Numbered from the stretch's first letter, positions 26,725 through 35,295 are shown. The stretch: 40,451 nt of DNA from an uncultured Saprospiraceae bacterium (GCA_937923465.1 CALDUB010000316.1:1-40451), one strand, 5' to 3'. Numbers and translations are program-made. Notes: generated from the letters alone by a model not told the origin.

Positions 26725-28617
26725 ATGGATAAGAATTCGATAATTGGTTTTGTGCTGATTTTTATGATTTTGATGGGGTACAACTACTACACGGCACCAA
26801 CTGCGGATGAGATAAAGGCAGCGCAGATGGAAGAACGTGCAAAGGACTCCATTCAGGCAGAGGTCAGATATTTGGATAGCTTGGAAAATTTGCGTCAGCA
26901 AGGACTCATTGCACCAGTAGTCCCAAAAAGCTTGACACCTGAGCAAGATAGTATTGCTAAGGCGCAGGCTTCTACTGTTTTCGGTGATTTTGGAGCAGCA
27001 ACAGTTGGAAATGAAGAGACTGTAGACTTGAAAAACGACTTGTTTACCGTTACATTGACTAACAAAGGTGGACGCATCAAGCAAGTAGAACTGTCTCAAT
27101 ATCAAAAGATTACGGAAGACGAAAACAATGAAGTGACTAAGAATGACTTAGTTTTGTTGAATGACCGTAAAAATAAATTTGATTACCTTTTACCATTGGC
27201 GAGTAACGGTCGTACGATTAAATCGGGTGACTTGTACTTTACCTTAGCCGAACAAACAGCAAATTCTGTTACTTACCGTGCGAATGCAGGTAGTGGTTAT
27301 TTTGAGCAAAAATATAGCATCGCACCAGAGACTTATAACATTGACTACGACATTCGTTTTGTAGGATTGGGTAATGTTTTGTCTGCTGATGCCCGCAATG
27401 TTAAGTTGCAATGGGTAGATTATTTGGATAAATTGGAGAAAAACGTAGAATTTGAGAAACGTTATTCTACAGTTTATTTCAAAGCAGCAGAGGACGGTGT
27501 TGATTATTGTTCTTGTACGGGCGATGATGAGGAAGAATTAGAAGAGCGTCTAAAGTGGGTATCTCACTCTAATCAGTTTTTTAATTCTACTTTGATGGCA
27601 AAAGAAACTTCTTTTTACTCAGGTAAATTTGAGTCCATAGGAGAAGAAGAAGATGCACCAGACTTGAAGCAATTGAGAAGTGAAGTTTTGATTCCTTTGG
27701 CTAATGAGAAATTCTCAATGGCAATGTATATCGGACCAAATGAGTTTGACCGTTTACGCGCATATGGAACCAATATGGAAGACGTTATTCCATTCGGTTC
27801 TTCTTTCTTAGGAACAATCAACCGTTGGGTTATTCGTCCAGCATTTAACTTCCTATCTGGCTTTATTGGCAGTGCAGGTATCGTTATTTTGATGTTGACT
27901 TTATTGATTAAGTTAGTTCTATATCCATTGACTTACAAGATGATTCGCTCACAGGCGAAAATGGCTCTTTTGAAGCCTCAAATAGCTAAGTTAAAAGATA
28001 AGCACAAAGACGACGCACAGCAAGTACAGGTAGAAACCATGAAAATGTATGGGGAATATGGCGTGAGTCCACTAGGTGGATGTATGCCAATGTTGCTACA
28101 AATGCCGATTTGGATTGCACTGTATCGTTTCTTCCCTGCAGCGATTGAGTTCCGTCAAAAAAGCTTTTGGTGGGCAGATGACTTGTCTTCTTACGATGCA
28201 TTTTTCTCTATTCCAGATTTACCATTATTAGGGGACCACTTGAGTTTGTTTACAATCTTGTGGGCAGCGACAACGGTTTTATACTCTTGGTACAACAGCC
28301 GTTTGGTAGATATGTCACAGGGCAATCCGATGATGAAGTACATCCAGTACGTCATGCCGATTACTTTCATTTTCTTCTTCAACACTTACGCATCAGGTTT
28401 GACTTGTTACTTATTCTTCAGTGCTTTATTCAATGTAGCACAAACAGTCATTACCAAGAATTTCCTCATCAATGATGAGAAATTGCAAGCGGAGTTAGAT
28501 GCCAATAAAGCTAAGCCAAAGAAGAAGTCTGGTTTCTCTCAAAAGCTACAAAAAGCGATGAAAGAACAACAGGAAAAGGCAGACAAGGCGGAGAAGGCCC
28601 GCAAGCGTAAAAAATAG
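26725..28617 (+). CDS. yidC: Membrane protein insertase YidC
   Basis: A 630-residue inner-membrane insertase that works with or without SecYEG. The N-terminal helix (IIGFVLIFMILMGYNYY) is followed by a periplasmic beta-rich P1 domain to about residue 350, then the conserved Oxa1-like core. The core has a first helix GSAGIVILMLTLLIKLVLYPL, a cytosolic loop ALLKPQIAKLKDKHKDD with the coiled-coil segment, and GGCMPMLLQMPIWIALYRFF. Further helices near 510-580 include MPITFIFFFNTYASGLTCYLF. The tail is strongly basic (KAEKARKRKK), typical of ribosome contact. The gene is full length. Its usual upstream partner in Bacteroidota (pyrG) is not here; the giant adhesin gene is instead. Confidence 0.97.
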   Translation: MDKNSIIGFVLIFMILMGYNYYTAPTADEIKAAQMEERAKDSIQAEVRYLDSLENLRQQGLIAPVVPKSLTPEQDSIAKAQASTVFGDFGAATVGNEETVDLKNDLFTVTLTNKGGRIKQVELSQYQKITEDENNEVTKNDLVLLNDRKNKFDYLLPLASNGRTIKSGDLYFTLAEQTANSVTYRANAGSGYFEQKYSIAPETYNIDYDIRFVGLGNVLSADARNVKLQWVDYLDKLEKNVEFEKRYSTVYFKAAEDGVDYCSCTGDDEEELEERLKWVSHSNQFFNSTLMAKETSFYSGKFESIGEEEDAPDLKQLRSEVLIPLANEKFSMAMYIGPNEFDRLRAYGTNMEDVIPFGSSFLGTINRWVIRPAFNFLSGFIGSAGIVILMLTLLIKLVLYPLTYKMIRSQAKMALLKPQIAKLKDKHKDDAQQVQVETMKMYGEYGVSPLGGCMPMLLQMPIWIALYRFFPAAIEFRQKSFWWADDLSSYDAFFSIPDLPLLGDHLSLFTILWAATTVLYSWYNSRLVDMSQGNPMMKYIQYVMPITFIFFFNTYASGLTCYLFFSALFNVAQTVITKNFLINDEKLQAELDANKAKPKKKSGFSQKLQKAMKEQQEKADKAEKARKRKK

Positions 28618-28625
28618 GTTTTTAG

Positions 28626-28694
28626 GTTGAGGGGTTATGGGTTGAGAGGTTGCACGAGTTAGAATGGCAACCTCACAACTCATAACTTCTCAAC
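28626..28694. terminator. Inverted repeat after yidC
   Basis: Arms of 28 bp (starting GTTGAGGGGTTATGG and GCAACCTCACAACTC) match at 24 of 28 positions; three of the four differences would be G-U pairs in RNA. It sits between yidC and the MATE gene and is a likely terminator or attenuator. Confidence 0.55.
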
Positions 28695-28745
28695 CCTTCA
28701 ACCCTTTTCGTGACCCAAAGCCCTTCTAACCGTCCAACACTATAA

Positions 28746-30101
28746 ATGCAGCTTTCCACCAGTTACAGGCAGATTCTTTCTATCTCCGCACCGATTATGC
28801 TCGGTAGTGCGGCGCAGAATGTTATAGCTTTAGCTGATAGTATTTTCCTATATTTTTATGATGAAGTACATGGCATGGGCAATGGCGAATTTGCGTCTAT
28901 TGGCTTTGTTTCTGTGTTTTATTTAGTGGTGGCGTCTATTGGATATGGTTTTAGTAAAGGCGGTCAGATATTGATTGCGCGCAAAATGGGGCAGGACAAA
29001 CCTGAAAAAGCAGGTTTGACTTTTTATTCCATGCTTTATTTTGAAATGGCATTGGCAGTGGTCATGTTTCTATTTATGCAATTTGGGGCATATTATTTTT
29101 TCTCGCTCATTGTCGATAGTGACCGTATTTTTTATCAAAGTTTAGATTATTTGAGTACGCGGTCTTGGGGCGTGTTTTTTAGTTATGCAGGCGTGGCGTT
29201 TATTGCGCTTTATACAGGCATAGCGCGCACAAAATTCATTATTGTGGCGACTCTTATTCTCGCCGTTGTTAATATTGTCCTCAATTATTGCTTAATTTTT
29301 GGAGAATGGGGATTTCCTGAAATGGGAATTGCTGGTGCAGGATTAGCAAGTACGATTGCCGAAATATGTACCTTTTTAGCGTTTGTTATCTATATGTTAC
29401 AAGATAAACAAGCTAAGGAAATGGGACTGTTTAAGTTGCCAGAGCTAGATATTCCTTTAATCAAGAAGCAAATGAAGCTTTCGACACCGATAGTTGCACA
29501 GTCTATTGTTGGATTGGGCAGTTGGTTTGTGTTCTTTGGTATCATTGAAAACTTAGGAGAAAGAGAATTAGCCATTTCAAATCTAGTTAGAATCGTCTAT
29601 TTAGTACTTTCCATTCCTTGTTGGGGATTTTCTTCAGGAACAAATACTATCGTGAGCAATTTTATCGGTGCTAAAAAGCGTCAAGCCGTTGTACCGATGA
29701 TATGGAAGGTTGCCAAGATTTGTTGCTTATCGACGCTAATATTGGCATTACCTGTCGTTCTTTTTCCTGAGACGACCTTATATCCAATCTTAGGCTCTCA
29801 AGACATGAGTTTAATTACAGAAAGCCGTCCAATCCTCTGGATTTTATTCATTATTCTAATTTTATTTTCTATTGTTGGCGTATTGTTCAATGGCTTGGCT
29901 GGCACGGGAGCTACGATGTTTGGTTTGAAATTACAACTCTTTTGCGCCTTGTTTTACTTGGCTTACATTTACATTGTTGTCGAATTTACAGATGGCGGAC
30001 TGATGCTGGCTTGGACAGCGGAGATATTTTACTTTATCATATTAGGGGCTGTGACGACTTGGTATTTGCATAGACGGAAGTGGTGGAATTTAGGACTTTA
30101 G
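28746..30101 (+). CDS. MATE family efflux transporter
   Basis: A 451-residue multidrug and toxin extrusion protein, a cation-driven antiporter in the inner membrane. About twelve hydrophobic helices are visible in two similar halves. The first half begins ILSISAPIMLGSAAQNVIALADSIFL, the second LSTPIVAQSIVGLGSWFVFFGII, the characteristic MATE internal repeat. The conserved GIAGAGLASTIAE segment lies near residue 200. The substrate is unknown. The ATG at 28746 gives the usual short N-terminus. The gene follows yidC after a strong inverted repeat, so it is probably only partly read through from it, and it is closed by the terminator at 30224. Confidence 0.93.
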   Translation: MQLSTSYRQILSISAPIMLGSAAQNVIALADSIFLYFYDEVHGMGNGEFASIGFVSVFYLVVASIGYGFSKGGQILIARKMGQDKPEKAGLTFYSMLYFEMALAVVMFLFMQFGAYYFFSLIVDSDRIFYQSLDYLSTRSWGVFFSYAGVAFIALYTGIARTKFIIVATLILAVVNIVLNYCLIFGEWGFPEMGIAGAGLASTIAEICTFLAFVIYMLQDKQAKEMGLFKLPELDIPLIKKQMKLSTPIVAQSIVGLGSWFVFFGIIENLGERELAISNLVRIVYLVLSIPCWGFSSGTNTIVSNFIGAKKRQAVVPMIWKVAKICCLSTLILALPVVLFPETTLYPILGSQDMSLITESRPILWILFIILILFSIVGVLFNGLAGTGATMFGLKLQLFCALFYLAYIYIVVEFTDGGLMLAWTAEIFYFIILGAVTTWYLHRRKWWNLGL

Positions 30102-30164
30102 AGAGTTTTTAAGTTTAAGAGCTATTGATGAGAGTTTGAGTCTTGCCCTAGCTTTACACATAAA

Positions 30165-30214
30165 AGTGCCAACGGCACGACAGCCTTCAGCCTTGTACGT
30201 AAGTGCAAGGATTC
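30165..30214. repeat. Double-hairpin repeat, copy 2
   Basis: Second copy of the element at 12406-12455 (47 of 50 identical), with both hairpins preserved including the GTAA loop. It directly precedes a rho-independent terminator, as the first copy also lies near one. Confidence 0.7.
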
Positions 30215-30222
30215 CTCAAACA

Positions 30223-30258
30223 AAAAAAAGGCAATGCGATAAACGCATTGCCTTTTTT
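30223..30258 (+). terminator. Rho-independent terminator after the MATE gene
   Basis: AAAAAGGCAATGCG pairs with CGCATTGCCTTTTT around ATAAA. Flanking A and T runs on both sides make it usable in both directions. Confidence 0.9.
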
Positions 30259-30353
30259 GGAGAAGGTAGCCTAAAAACCAAGTTTAAAAATGAATGGCGG
30301 AAAAAAGTCTAAAAGCGAACTTTAAAACTCTACAACCATATAACTCTAAAACT

Positions 30354-30719
30354 TTACTTAACCGCTACAGTCTTTGTCATTACACCCGTATAAGAGCGCA
30401 ATTCGATTTCATAATCACCTGGTTCAAAAGTACTGTAATCCAATTCATAGATTGTATTAACAGGTAAAGACGAAAGTTCATCATTCATGACGACTTCGCC
30501 ATTAGAATTTTTAACTTTTAGGTCACTGAGGTTGACTTGAACCGTTTCAAAGTCAATGTAGATAACTTGATTAGATGCGTCTTCGTAAAAGGTTTCTTCG
30601 GAAACTGATATTGTAGTAATTGAAGAATCGTCAGTTAGGGAAACAGAAGTCTGAGCAAATAATGTACTGCCGAAACCTAATAGGCACAACAATCCTGAGA
30701 GTATAAATTTGCGTTCCAT
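30354..30719 (-). CDS. Small exported beta-rich protein
   Basis: A 121-residue protein with a clear signal peptide (MERKFILSGLLCLLGFGSTLFAQ). The mature domain of about 98 residues is predicted beta-sandwich. Its end (LDYSTFEPGDYEIELRSYTGVMTKTVAVK) resembles the closing strands of the T9SS type A sorting domain (pattern D-x-S-x-L-x-x-G-x-Y...K-x-x-x) and also of DUF3244-like small proteins. With no cargo domain in front, it is either a free-standing small periplasmic protein or a solitary sorting-like domain. I cannot assign a function. It is divergent from the membrane protein at 30967 and converges on the MATE terminator. Confidence 0.7.
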   Translation of the reverse strand: MERKFILSGLLCLLGFGSTLFAQTSVSLTDDSSITTISVSEETFYEDASNQVIYIDFETVQVNLSDLKVKNSNGEVVMNDELSSLPVNTIYELDYSTFEPGDYEIELRSYTGVMTKTVAVK

Positions 30720-30966
30720 TAATAGTAGTAGTTTAAAGAGCGTTTGTCAAAATATTTATTCAAAAATAGAGGAAATTTGAGATGTTTAATAACGTGCGAC
30801 CGAGATATAAAACTCAATTAGGGTTTGCATATTGTGTTGTTAACGAAAAATTTCAGAAAAGATACACTTTACCCAATTTAAAGTCGCGCATAAGCGTTTA
30901 TCTTCGCCATTTCGTTTGGATACTATATCCGTTAAATTTTTGTTAAGAATTATTAATAAATCTAAC

Positions 30967-31809
30967 ATGCGTCAAAAAATCTTCCTTTTACTACAAATTG
31001 CCACCTTTTGTGTTTTTGCGGGACGCGCTTACCAGCACATATTTTGGGATGCGCCTTTTCGCAGTATTTTATGGTCTGAGAGCTGGATGTCTTGGCTGGT
31101 AGAGGGCGTATGGGGAATGCAGTGGACTGATTATGTACGTAGCCCTGATACGAATGCAATGATTGACAACTTGACGATTAATCATGGTTATTTTTATGCC
31201 TTTTGTGCGCTTATTACTGCGTTTATTCGCGTTTTACCACGTTTTGTACGTCCTATTCTTTTGTTAGGATCAGTATCGTTGACATTGCTAGCATTTATGT
31301 ACACCAAGGATAAATGGTTTCACTTTGGGCAATTCTTTGAATATAGCCTGCAAGTAGGTAGCCCAATTCTATTGTGGTTCCTCCTCCGAGACGAAAAGTT
31401 ACCGACCGAGAAATTTATAAAGATAATGAAGGTGCTGATTGGTATCACCTTCGTTTGTCATGGTTTATACGCATTGAATTACTATCCACGTCCTGGCAAT
31501 TTTGTCCAAATGACGATGAGCATACTCGGCATAGGAGAAGAAAGTGCTTTTAGCTTTTTGACCTTTGCGGGCATTATGGATTTTGTGATTGCTATTGGTA
31601 TTTTTCTACCGCGCAAGATTGCAATTCCTTTGTTGATTTATGCTTGTATCTGGGGATTTGGGACGTCGATAGCACGGGTTTGGGCTAATTTCTATCCTGA
31701 ATTTTGGGCGGATTCTTTGCATCAGTGGGTGGGGGAGACTGTTATGCGGTTTCCGCATTTTTTGGTGGCTTTTGGGGTTTTGGTTTGGGAGTGGGAGGAA
31801 GGGGATTAG
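30967..31809 (+). CDS. Polytopic membrane protein, unknown function
   Basis: A 280-residue inner-membrane protein with about seven to eight hydrophobic segments (e.g. IFLLLQIATFCVFAGRAYQHI, PILLLGSVSLTLLAFMYT, VLIGITFVCHGLYALNYY, PLLIYACIWGFGTSIARVWA). Conserved-looking polar features include GRAYQH in the first helix and WMSWLVEGVWG. I do not recognise the family. The ORF-track TTG start at 30916 adds 17 residues and overlaps the putative promoter; the ATG at 30967 begins MRQKIFLLLQ and is preferred. One of the two GATC sites in the window is inside it (31268-31271). A dyad GGATA-CTA-TATCC lies 40 bp upstream. Confidence 0.72.
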   Translation: MRQKIFLLLQIATFCVFAGRAYQHIFWDAPFRSILWSESWMSWLVEGVWGMQWTDYVRSPDTNAMIDNLTINHGYFYAFCALITAFIRVLPRFVRPILLLGSVSLTLLAFMYTKDKWFHFGQFFEYSLQVGSPILLWFLLRDEKLPTEKFIKIMKVLIGITFVCHGLYALNYYPRPGNFVQMTMSILGIGEESAFSFLTFAGIMDFVIAIGIFLPRKIAIPLLIYACIWGFGTSIARVWANFYPEFWADSLHQWVGETVMRFPHFLVAFGVLVWEWEEGD

Positions 31810-31841
31810 AAGAAAAAGAGCTAACAAACCCCCAAACAAAA

Positions 31842-31875
31842 AAATCCCAAGCTTCATCAAAAAAGCTCGGGATTC
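31842..31875 (-). terminator. Terminator of pfkA (possibly shared)
   Basis: AATCCCAAGCT and AGCTCGGGATT pair (one G-U) around a short A-rich loop. On the minus strand it is followed by a seven-T run. It lies between the converging membrane-protein gene and pfkA. Confidence 0.75.
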
Positions 31876-31940
31876 CCCTACTAAAAAATAGTATAAAACA
31901 GCAACCCACAACCCACAACCTCACAACCCATTAAACCGCA

Positions 31941-32924
31941 TTACCGTCCCAATATCTCCGCCATACGCACCAAGTCCTTATTCAGAGTCTTAGACTTATT
32001 AATAGCATCTTCAAACGCCGTGTACTTAATCTTATCATTAACGATACCGACAGCCACATTTTCTTTTCCATTCATTAGACCTTCCACAGCATGGAAACCC
32101 AAACGACTAGACAAAACACGGTCAAAACCTGAAGGAGAACCCCCACGTTGCAAGTGCCCAACGACAGTTGTTCTGATATCAAACATGTCTAATTCTTCCT
32201 TGACCTGTGCTGCGATTTCACGGGCACGACCAGATTTATTTCCCTCTGCCACCAATACCAAACTAAACATTTTTTTACGTTTAGCCGACTTTCTTAATCG
32301 CTCAATGATACTTTCCAAAGGCGTATCTGTCTCCGGTAAAAGTACCATTTCTGCACCACCACTAATACCAACATTCAAGGCAATAAAACCTGCATGACGC
32401 CCCATTACTTCTACAAAAAACAAGCGATTGTGCGACTCTGCCGTATCACGGATTTTGTCCACAGCCTCCATAGCTGTATTCACCGCTGTATCAAAACCAA
32501 TGGTGTAATCCGTTCCGTAAATATCATTATCAATCGTACCTGGAATACCGATGAAAGGAATATTATATTCCTGCGAAAAAATGCTTGCACCAGTAAAAGT
32601 ACCGTCACCACCAATCGCAATACAGGCATCAATATCGTGCGCTAAAAGCGACTCATAAGCAGATTTACGTCCCTCGGGTGTACGAAAACGGTCACTACGT
32701 GCTGTTTTTAAAACTGTACCACCACGTTGTAGGATATTACCCACATTACGTTTTTCTAATCGACGAATATCGCAATCAATCATACCTTCGTACCCTCTGT
32801 GGATACCATAAACATGCAAGTCATGGAATGCAGCTGTACGCACCACAGCTCGGATAGCTGAGTTCATTCCTGGTGCGTCTCCTCCTGATGTAAATACTGC
32901 GATACGTTTAATTTCTCTACTCAT
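31941..32924 (-). CDS. pfkA: ATP-dependent 6-phosphofructokinase
   Basis: A 327-residue cytosolic glycolytic enzyme converting fructose-6-phosphate to fructose-1,6-bisphosphate. Group A PFK motifs are all present: IAVFTSGGDAPGMNSAIRAV at the N-terminus, GGDGTFTGA for nucleotide binding, the catalytic GIPGTIDNDIYGTDYTIGFDTA, MGRHAGFIA, and GHLQRGGSPSGFDRV for substrate and effector contacts. The Gly of GGDGT favours ATP over pyrophosphate. Length is normal. The BadF-type sugar kinase lies upstream on the same strand, separated by a repeat-filled 295-bp gap with a dyad (32994-33007), so the two are probably separate units of sugar metabolism. Confidence 0.97.
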   Translation of the reverse strand: MSREIKRIAVFTSGGDAPGMNSAIRAVVRTAAFHDLHVYGIHRGYEGMIDCDIRRLEKRNVGNILQRGGTVLKTARSDRFRTPEGRKSAYESLLAHDIDACIAIGGDGTFTGASIFSQEYNIPFIGIPGTIDNDIYGTDYTIGFDTAVNTAMEAVDKIRDTAESHNRLFFVEVMGRHAGFIALNVGISGGAEMVLLPETDTPLESIIERLRKSAKRKKMFSLVLVAEGNKSGRAREIAAQVKEELDMFDIRTTVVGHLQRGGSPSGFDRVLSSRLGFHAVEGLMNGKENVAVGIVNDKIKYTAFEDAINKSKTLNKDLVRMAEILGR

Positions 32925-32993
32925 TTCTTATTTATTGACAGTTATCGGTTGACTATTGAGGGGCAATCGATAACTTTCTCTATTATGATGTTT

Positions 32994-33007
32994 GTACTTG
33001 TAGGTAC
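32994..33007. promoter_or_regulatory. Dyad GTACTTGTAGGTAC upstream of pfkA
   Basis: Its core TACCTACAAGTA (minus strand) is identical over 12 bases to the dyad at 6524-6543 and similar to that at 9801-9820. It sits 70 bp before the pfkA ATG. A regulator site is possible; chance is not excluded. Confidence 0.3.
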
Positions 33008-33058
33008 TATGGTCAAAAGTGTGGGAGGATTATTAAAATTACTCTTTGTTTCTAATTT

Positions 33059-33152
33059 TTAGGAGTCAGGAGTCAGGTTGCTCTAAATTATACATTTGTA
33101 TTCGTACAAGTTAGAATAGTCTGACTCCTCGTTCCTGACACCTGACTCCTAA
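33059..33152. repeat. GGAGTCAGG inverted-repeat element
   Basis: TTAGGAGTCAGGAGTCAGG and CCTGACACCTGACTCCTAA pair at 18 of 19 positions and enclose about 55 bp. A degenerate relative is at 6072-6226. It lies between the sugar kinase and pfkA and has no coding potential. Confidence 0.65.
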
Positions 33153-33219
33153 AATCCAACAAATCGACAAAATAATTTATCAATCCACAGTTTTTACTAT
33201 AGAACCATATTTTATAATT

Positions 33220-34107
33220 CTACTCTTCTAATTCTTCTTCTTTTCCTTTTTTTGATTCTTTCCAAGCTTTTTCTAGATGATAAGCCACTAAATTATCAAT
33301 TGGCGCTTTAACTATTTGTCCCATATTCAAGCCAAATTCAGCAACAACCTCGCGCAATGGTTCTTCAAAAAAATGTGCAATCGAACCCACAAAATGAATA
33401 GGCAAAGTCTTATGACCTTCATATTTGCAAACATGACGTTTTACAAACTCTTGAAAACTCTCTTTAGACAATTCTTTCACAAATGGATGATAGTAATGCG
33501 CATTCAAGAAGCGTGTAAAACGCGAAAGATAGAGATTAGGATGCGGTTTTTCGTATAAATTATCTAAAATTTCACTTTTACCACCTTCTACTTCTTTTTC
33601 AAACTCAGTCATGAGCTCGGCGGGCATTTCACGATAAAAGTAGGCTTGAATGAGTTTTCTACCCAAATGAGTCCCGCTCCCTTCATCACCAATCAGGTAA
33701 CCCAAATTCGTCACATTGTCCGCTTCATATATGCCGTCGTATAGACAAGAATTGGAGCCAGTACCCAAAATGCAAGCAATACCAGGAGAGTCGCCACATG
33801 TTGCACGTGCAGAAGCCAAAAGGTCGTGCTGTACTTCTATTTTTGCTTTAGGAAAAATCACCTTTAAGGCATCAGAAATCACTTTTTTGCGCTTAGCATC
33901 CCAACATCCTGAGCCATAAAAAATAACCCTCGAAGCAGAAGCCACAGGCATTTTATGTACGAATTCCTTCTGTAATTCTGTGATAATATCAGCCGTTTTC
34001 CAAGCGTTTGGATTAAACCCCTTGGTACTGAATGTTGCCCCTTTTTCTCCATTGATTACGGGTGTCCAATCCGCCTTAGTAGAGCCGCTATCTGCAATAA
34101 ATATCAT
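33220..34107 (-). CDS. BadF/BadG/BcrA/BcrD-type kinase (N-acetylglucosamine kinase-like)
   Basis: A 295-residue ASKHA-fold ATPase, probably a cytosolic amino-sugar kinase. Phosphate-binding loops are visible: IADSGSTKADW at residues 3-13, GTGSNSCLYDG near 115, and YLIGDEGSGTHLGRKLI near 135, the last typical of N-acetylglucosamine kinases of this family. The C-terminal FVGSIAHFFEEPLREVV is the adenosine-contact region. The substrate cannot be proven. Proximity to pfkA supports sugar phosphorylation feeding glycolysis. A 17-bp palindrome overlapping a -7-like box upstream suggests repression by a transcription factor. The tail is very acidic and basic (KKGKEEELEE), not part of the fold. Confidence 0.88.
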   Translation of the reverse strand: MIFIADSGSTKADWTPVINGEKGATFSTKGFNPNAWKTADIITELQKEFVHKMPVASASRVIFYGSGCWDAKRKKVISDALKVIFPKAKIEVQHDLLASARATCGDSPGIACILGTGSNSCLYDGIYEADNVTNLGYLIGDEGSGTHLGRKLIQAYFYREMPAELMTEFEKEVEGGKSEILDNLYEKPHPNLYLSRFTRFLNAHYYHPFVKELSKESFQEFVKRHVCKYEGHKTLPIHFVGSIAHFFEEPLREVVAEFGLNMGQIVKAPIDNLVAYHLEKAWKESKKGKEEELEE

Positions 34108-34197
34108 CTTGCTGTTAAATTGGTTGAGTTCGAAAATATAGTTGATGTAGAAAATTAAAAAACATCAAACTAAAGTCTCATCTGTGAGTCAGTGAAG

Positions 34198-34221
34198 TAA
34201 AGGTAGTGTAAATTTTACACT
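34198..34221 (-). promoter_or_regulatory. Putative operator-promoter of the BadF-type kinase
   Basis: AGTGTAAATTTTACACT (34205-34221) is a perfect palindrome with 8-bp arms. It abuts and shares one base with a minus-strand -7-like box TACCTTTA (34205-34198, one mismatch). A bound protein would block the promoter. The palindrome is seen; the regulation is inference. Confidence 0.45.
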
Positions 34222-34299
34222 AAGTAAAGATATTTTTATTGAAAATTTAGAAAGCGAAAATAATGCATTGTGAATCAGTAACTTATGAAATAGGCAGGA

Positions 34300-35295
34300 T
34301 TACTTTTTTTCTAATAAGTCAGAATATTCTTTTTCTAATTGGCTCTTATCTAAGGGGTGAACACCTACTTTTTCACAAACTTGTCCACCTGCCAAATTGG
34401 ATAATATAGCAATATCTTTCATGCTCAAACCTAAACCTAATCCGCATGCTGCGACGGCAATAACGGTGTCTCCAGCACCACAGACATCCCGAATCTGGCG
34501 GGGGCGTGTCGGTATGATTTTAGCACTTTTTTTATCATCATAAAATAGACCCTTTTCAGACAAAGTGATGAGCGAAAAGTCATTTTTTAATCGCTTCCGA
34601 ATCTGCTTTCCTGTTTCTTCTAGGGATGCTTCGCTTGTTTTGATTTCGATAGGAAGACTCTCTCTAATTTCTTTTAAGTTAGGCTTAAATAAATTCACCT
34701 TTTTGTACGCCCAAAAATTCTTTTTCTTAGGGTCGACAGCGGTTGCAATTCCTTTTCGAAGCGCGATTTTAACAACTGATTTAATCAATTTTTTAGTCAA
34801 AACTCCTTTATTGTAATCTTGAAAAAGGATGACATCTACTTCGTTGTCAGATAGAATATTATTTACCTTTTCCAATATTTTCTTTCCTTCTTTTTTAGTC
34901 AAATCAAAAGTATCCTCTCTATCTACGCGCAAGAGATGCTGATTAGCAGCTAAAATACGAGTTTTTGTAGTTGTTTGGCGTTTTTTTGAAAGGACAATGC
35001 CGTCATTCAATAAATGATGAGCAGGCAATAAATCTAAAAACCTCTTCCCATTATCATCCGAACCAATAACCGAACACAAGTAGGCTTGTGCACCCAAAGC
35101 AGCAATATTTAAAGCAACATTTGCAGCACCTCCAAGACGAATTTCTTCCTCCCTGAGTTGCACCACAGGCACAGGCGCCTCTGGTGAAATCCTGTCAATA
35201 CTTCCCGTCAAATATCTATCAATCATCACATCACCAATGATTAATACCTTAAGATTATTGAATCTTTTAAATAAATTTTGTGCTCTTTTTTGCAT
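34300..35295 (-). CDS. D-glycero-beta-D-manno-heptose-7-phosphate kinase (HldE kinase domain, RfaE1 type)
   Basis: A 331-residue PfkB-family kinase of the ADP-heptose pathway for LPS inner core. The N-terminal KVLIIGDVMIDRYLTGSIDRISPEAPVPVV is the hallmark of RfaE/HldE kinases, followed by LGGAANVALNIAALGA and the C-terminal PfkB signature DVCGAGDTVIAV with its catalytic Asp. E. coli HldE has a fused cytidylyltransferase domain; that half is absent here, so a separate HldC-type nucleotidyltransferase must exist elsewhere. The enzyme is cytosolic. waaA lies upstream on the same strand, making a small LPS-core cluster, though a 264-bp repeat-rich gap separates them. Confidence 0.92.
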   Translation of the reverse strand: MQKRAQNLFKRFNNLKVLIIGDVMIDRYLTGSIDRISPEAPVPVVQLREEEIRLGGAANVALNIAALGAQAYLCSVIGSDDNGKRFLDLLPAHHLLNDGIVLSKKRQTTTKTRILAANQHLLRVDREDTFDLTKKEGKKILEKVNNILSDNEVDVILFQDYNKGVLTKKLIKSVVKIALRKGIATAVDPKKKNFWAYKKVNLFKPNLKEIRESLPIEIKTSEASLEETGKQIRKRLKNDFSLITLSEKGLFYDDKKSAKIIPTRPRQIRDVCGAGDTVIAVAACGLGLGLSMKDIAILSNLAGGQVCEKVGVHPLDKSQLEKEYSDLLEKK

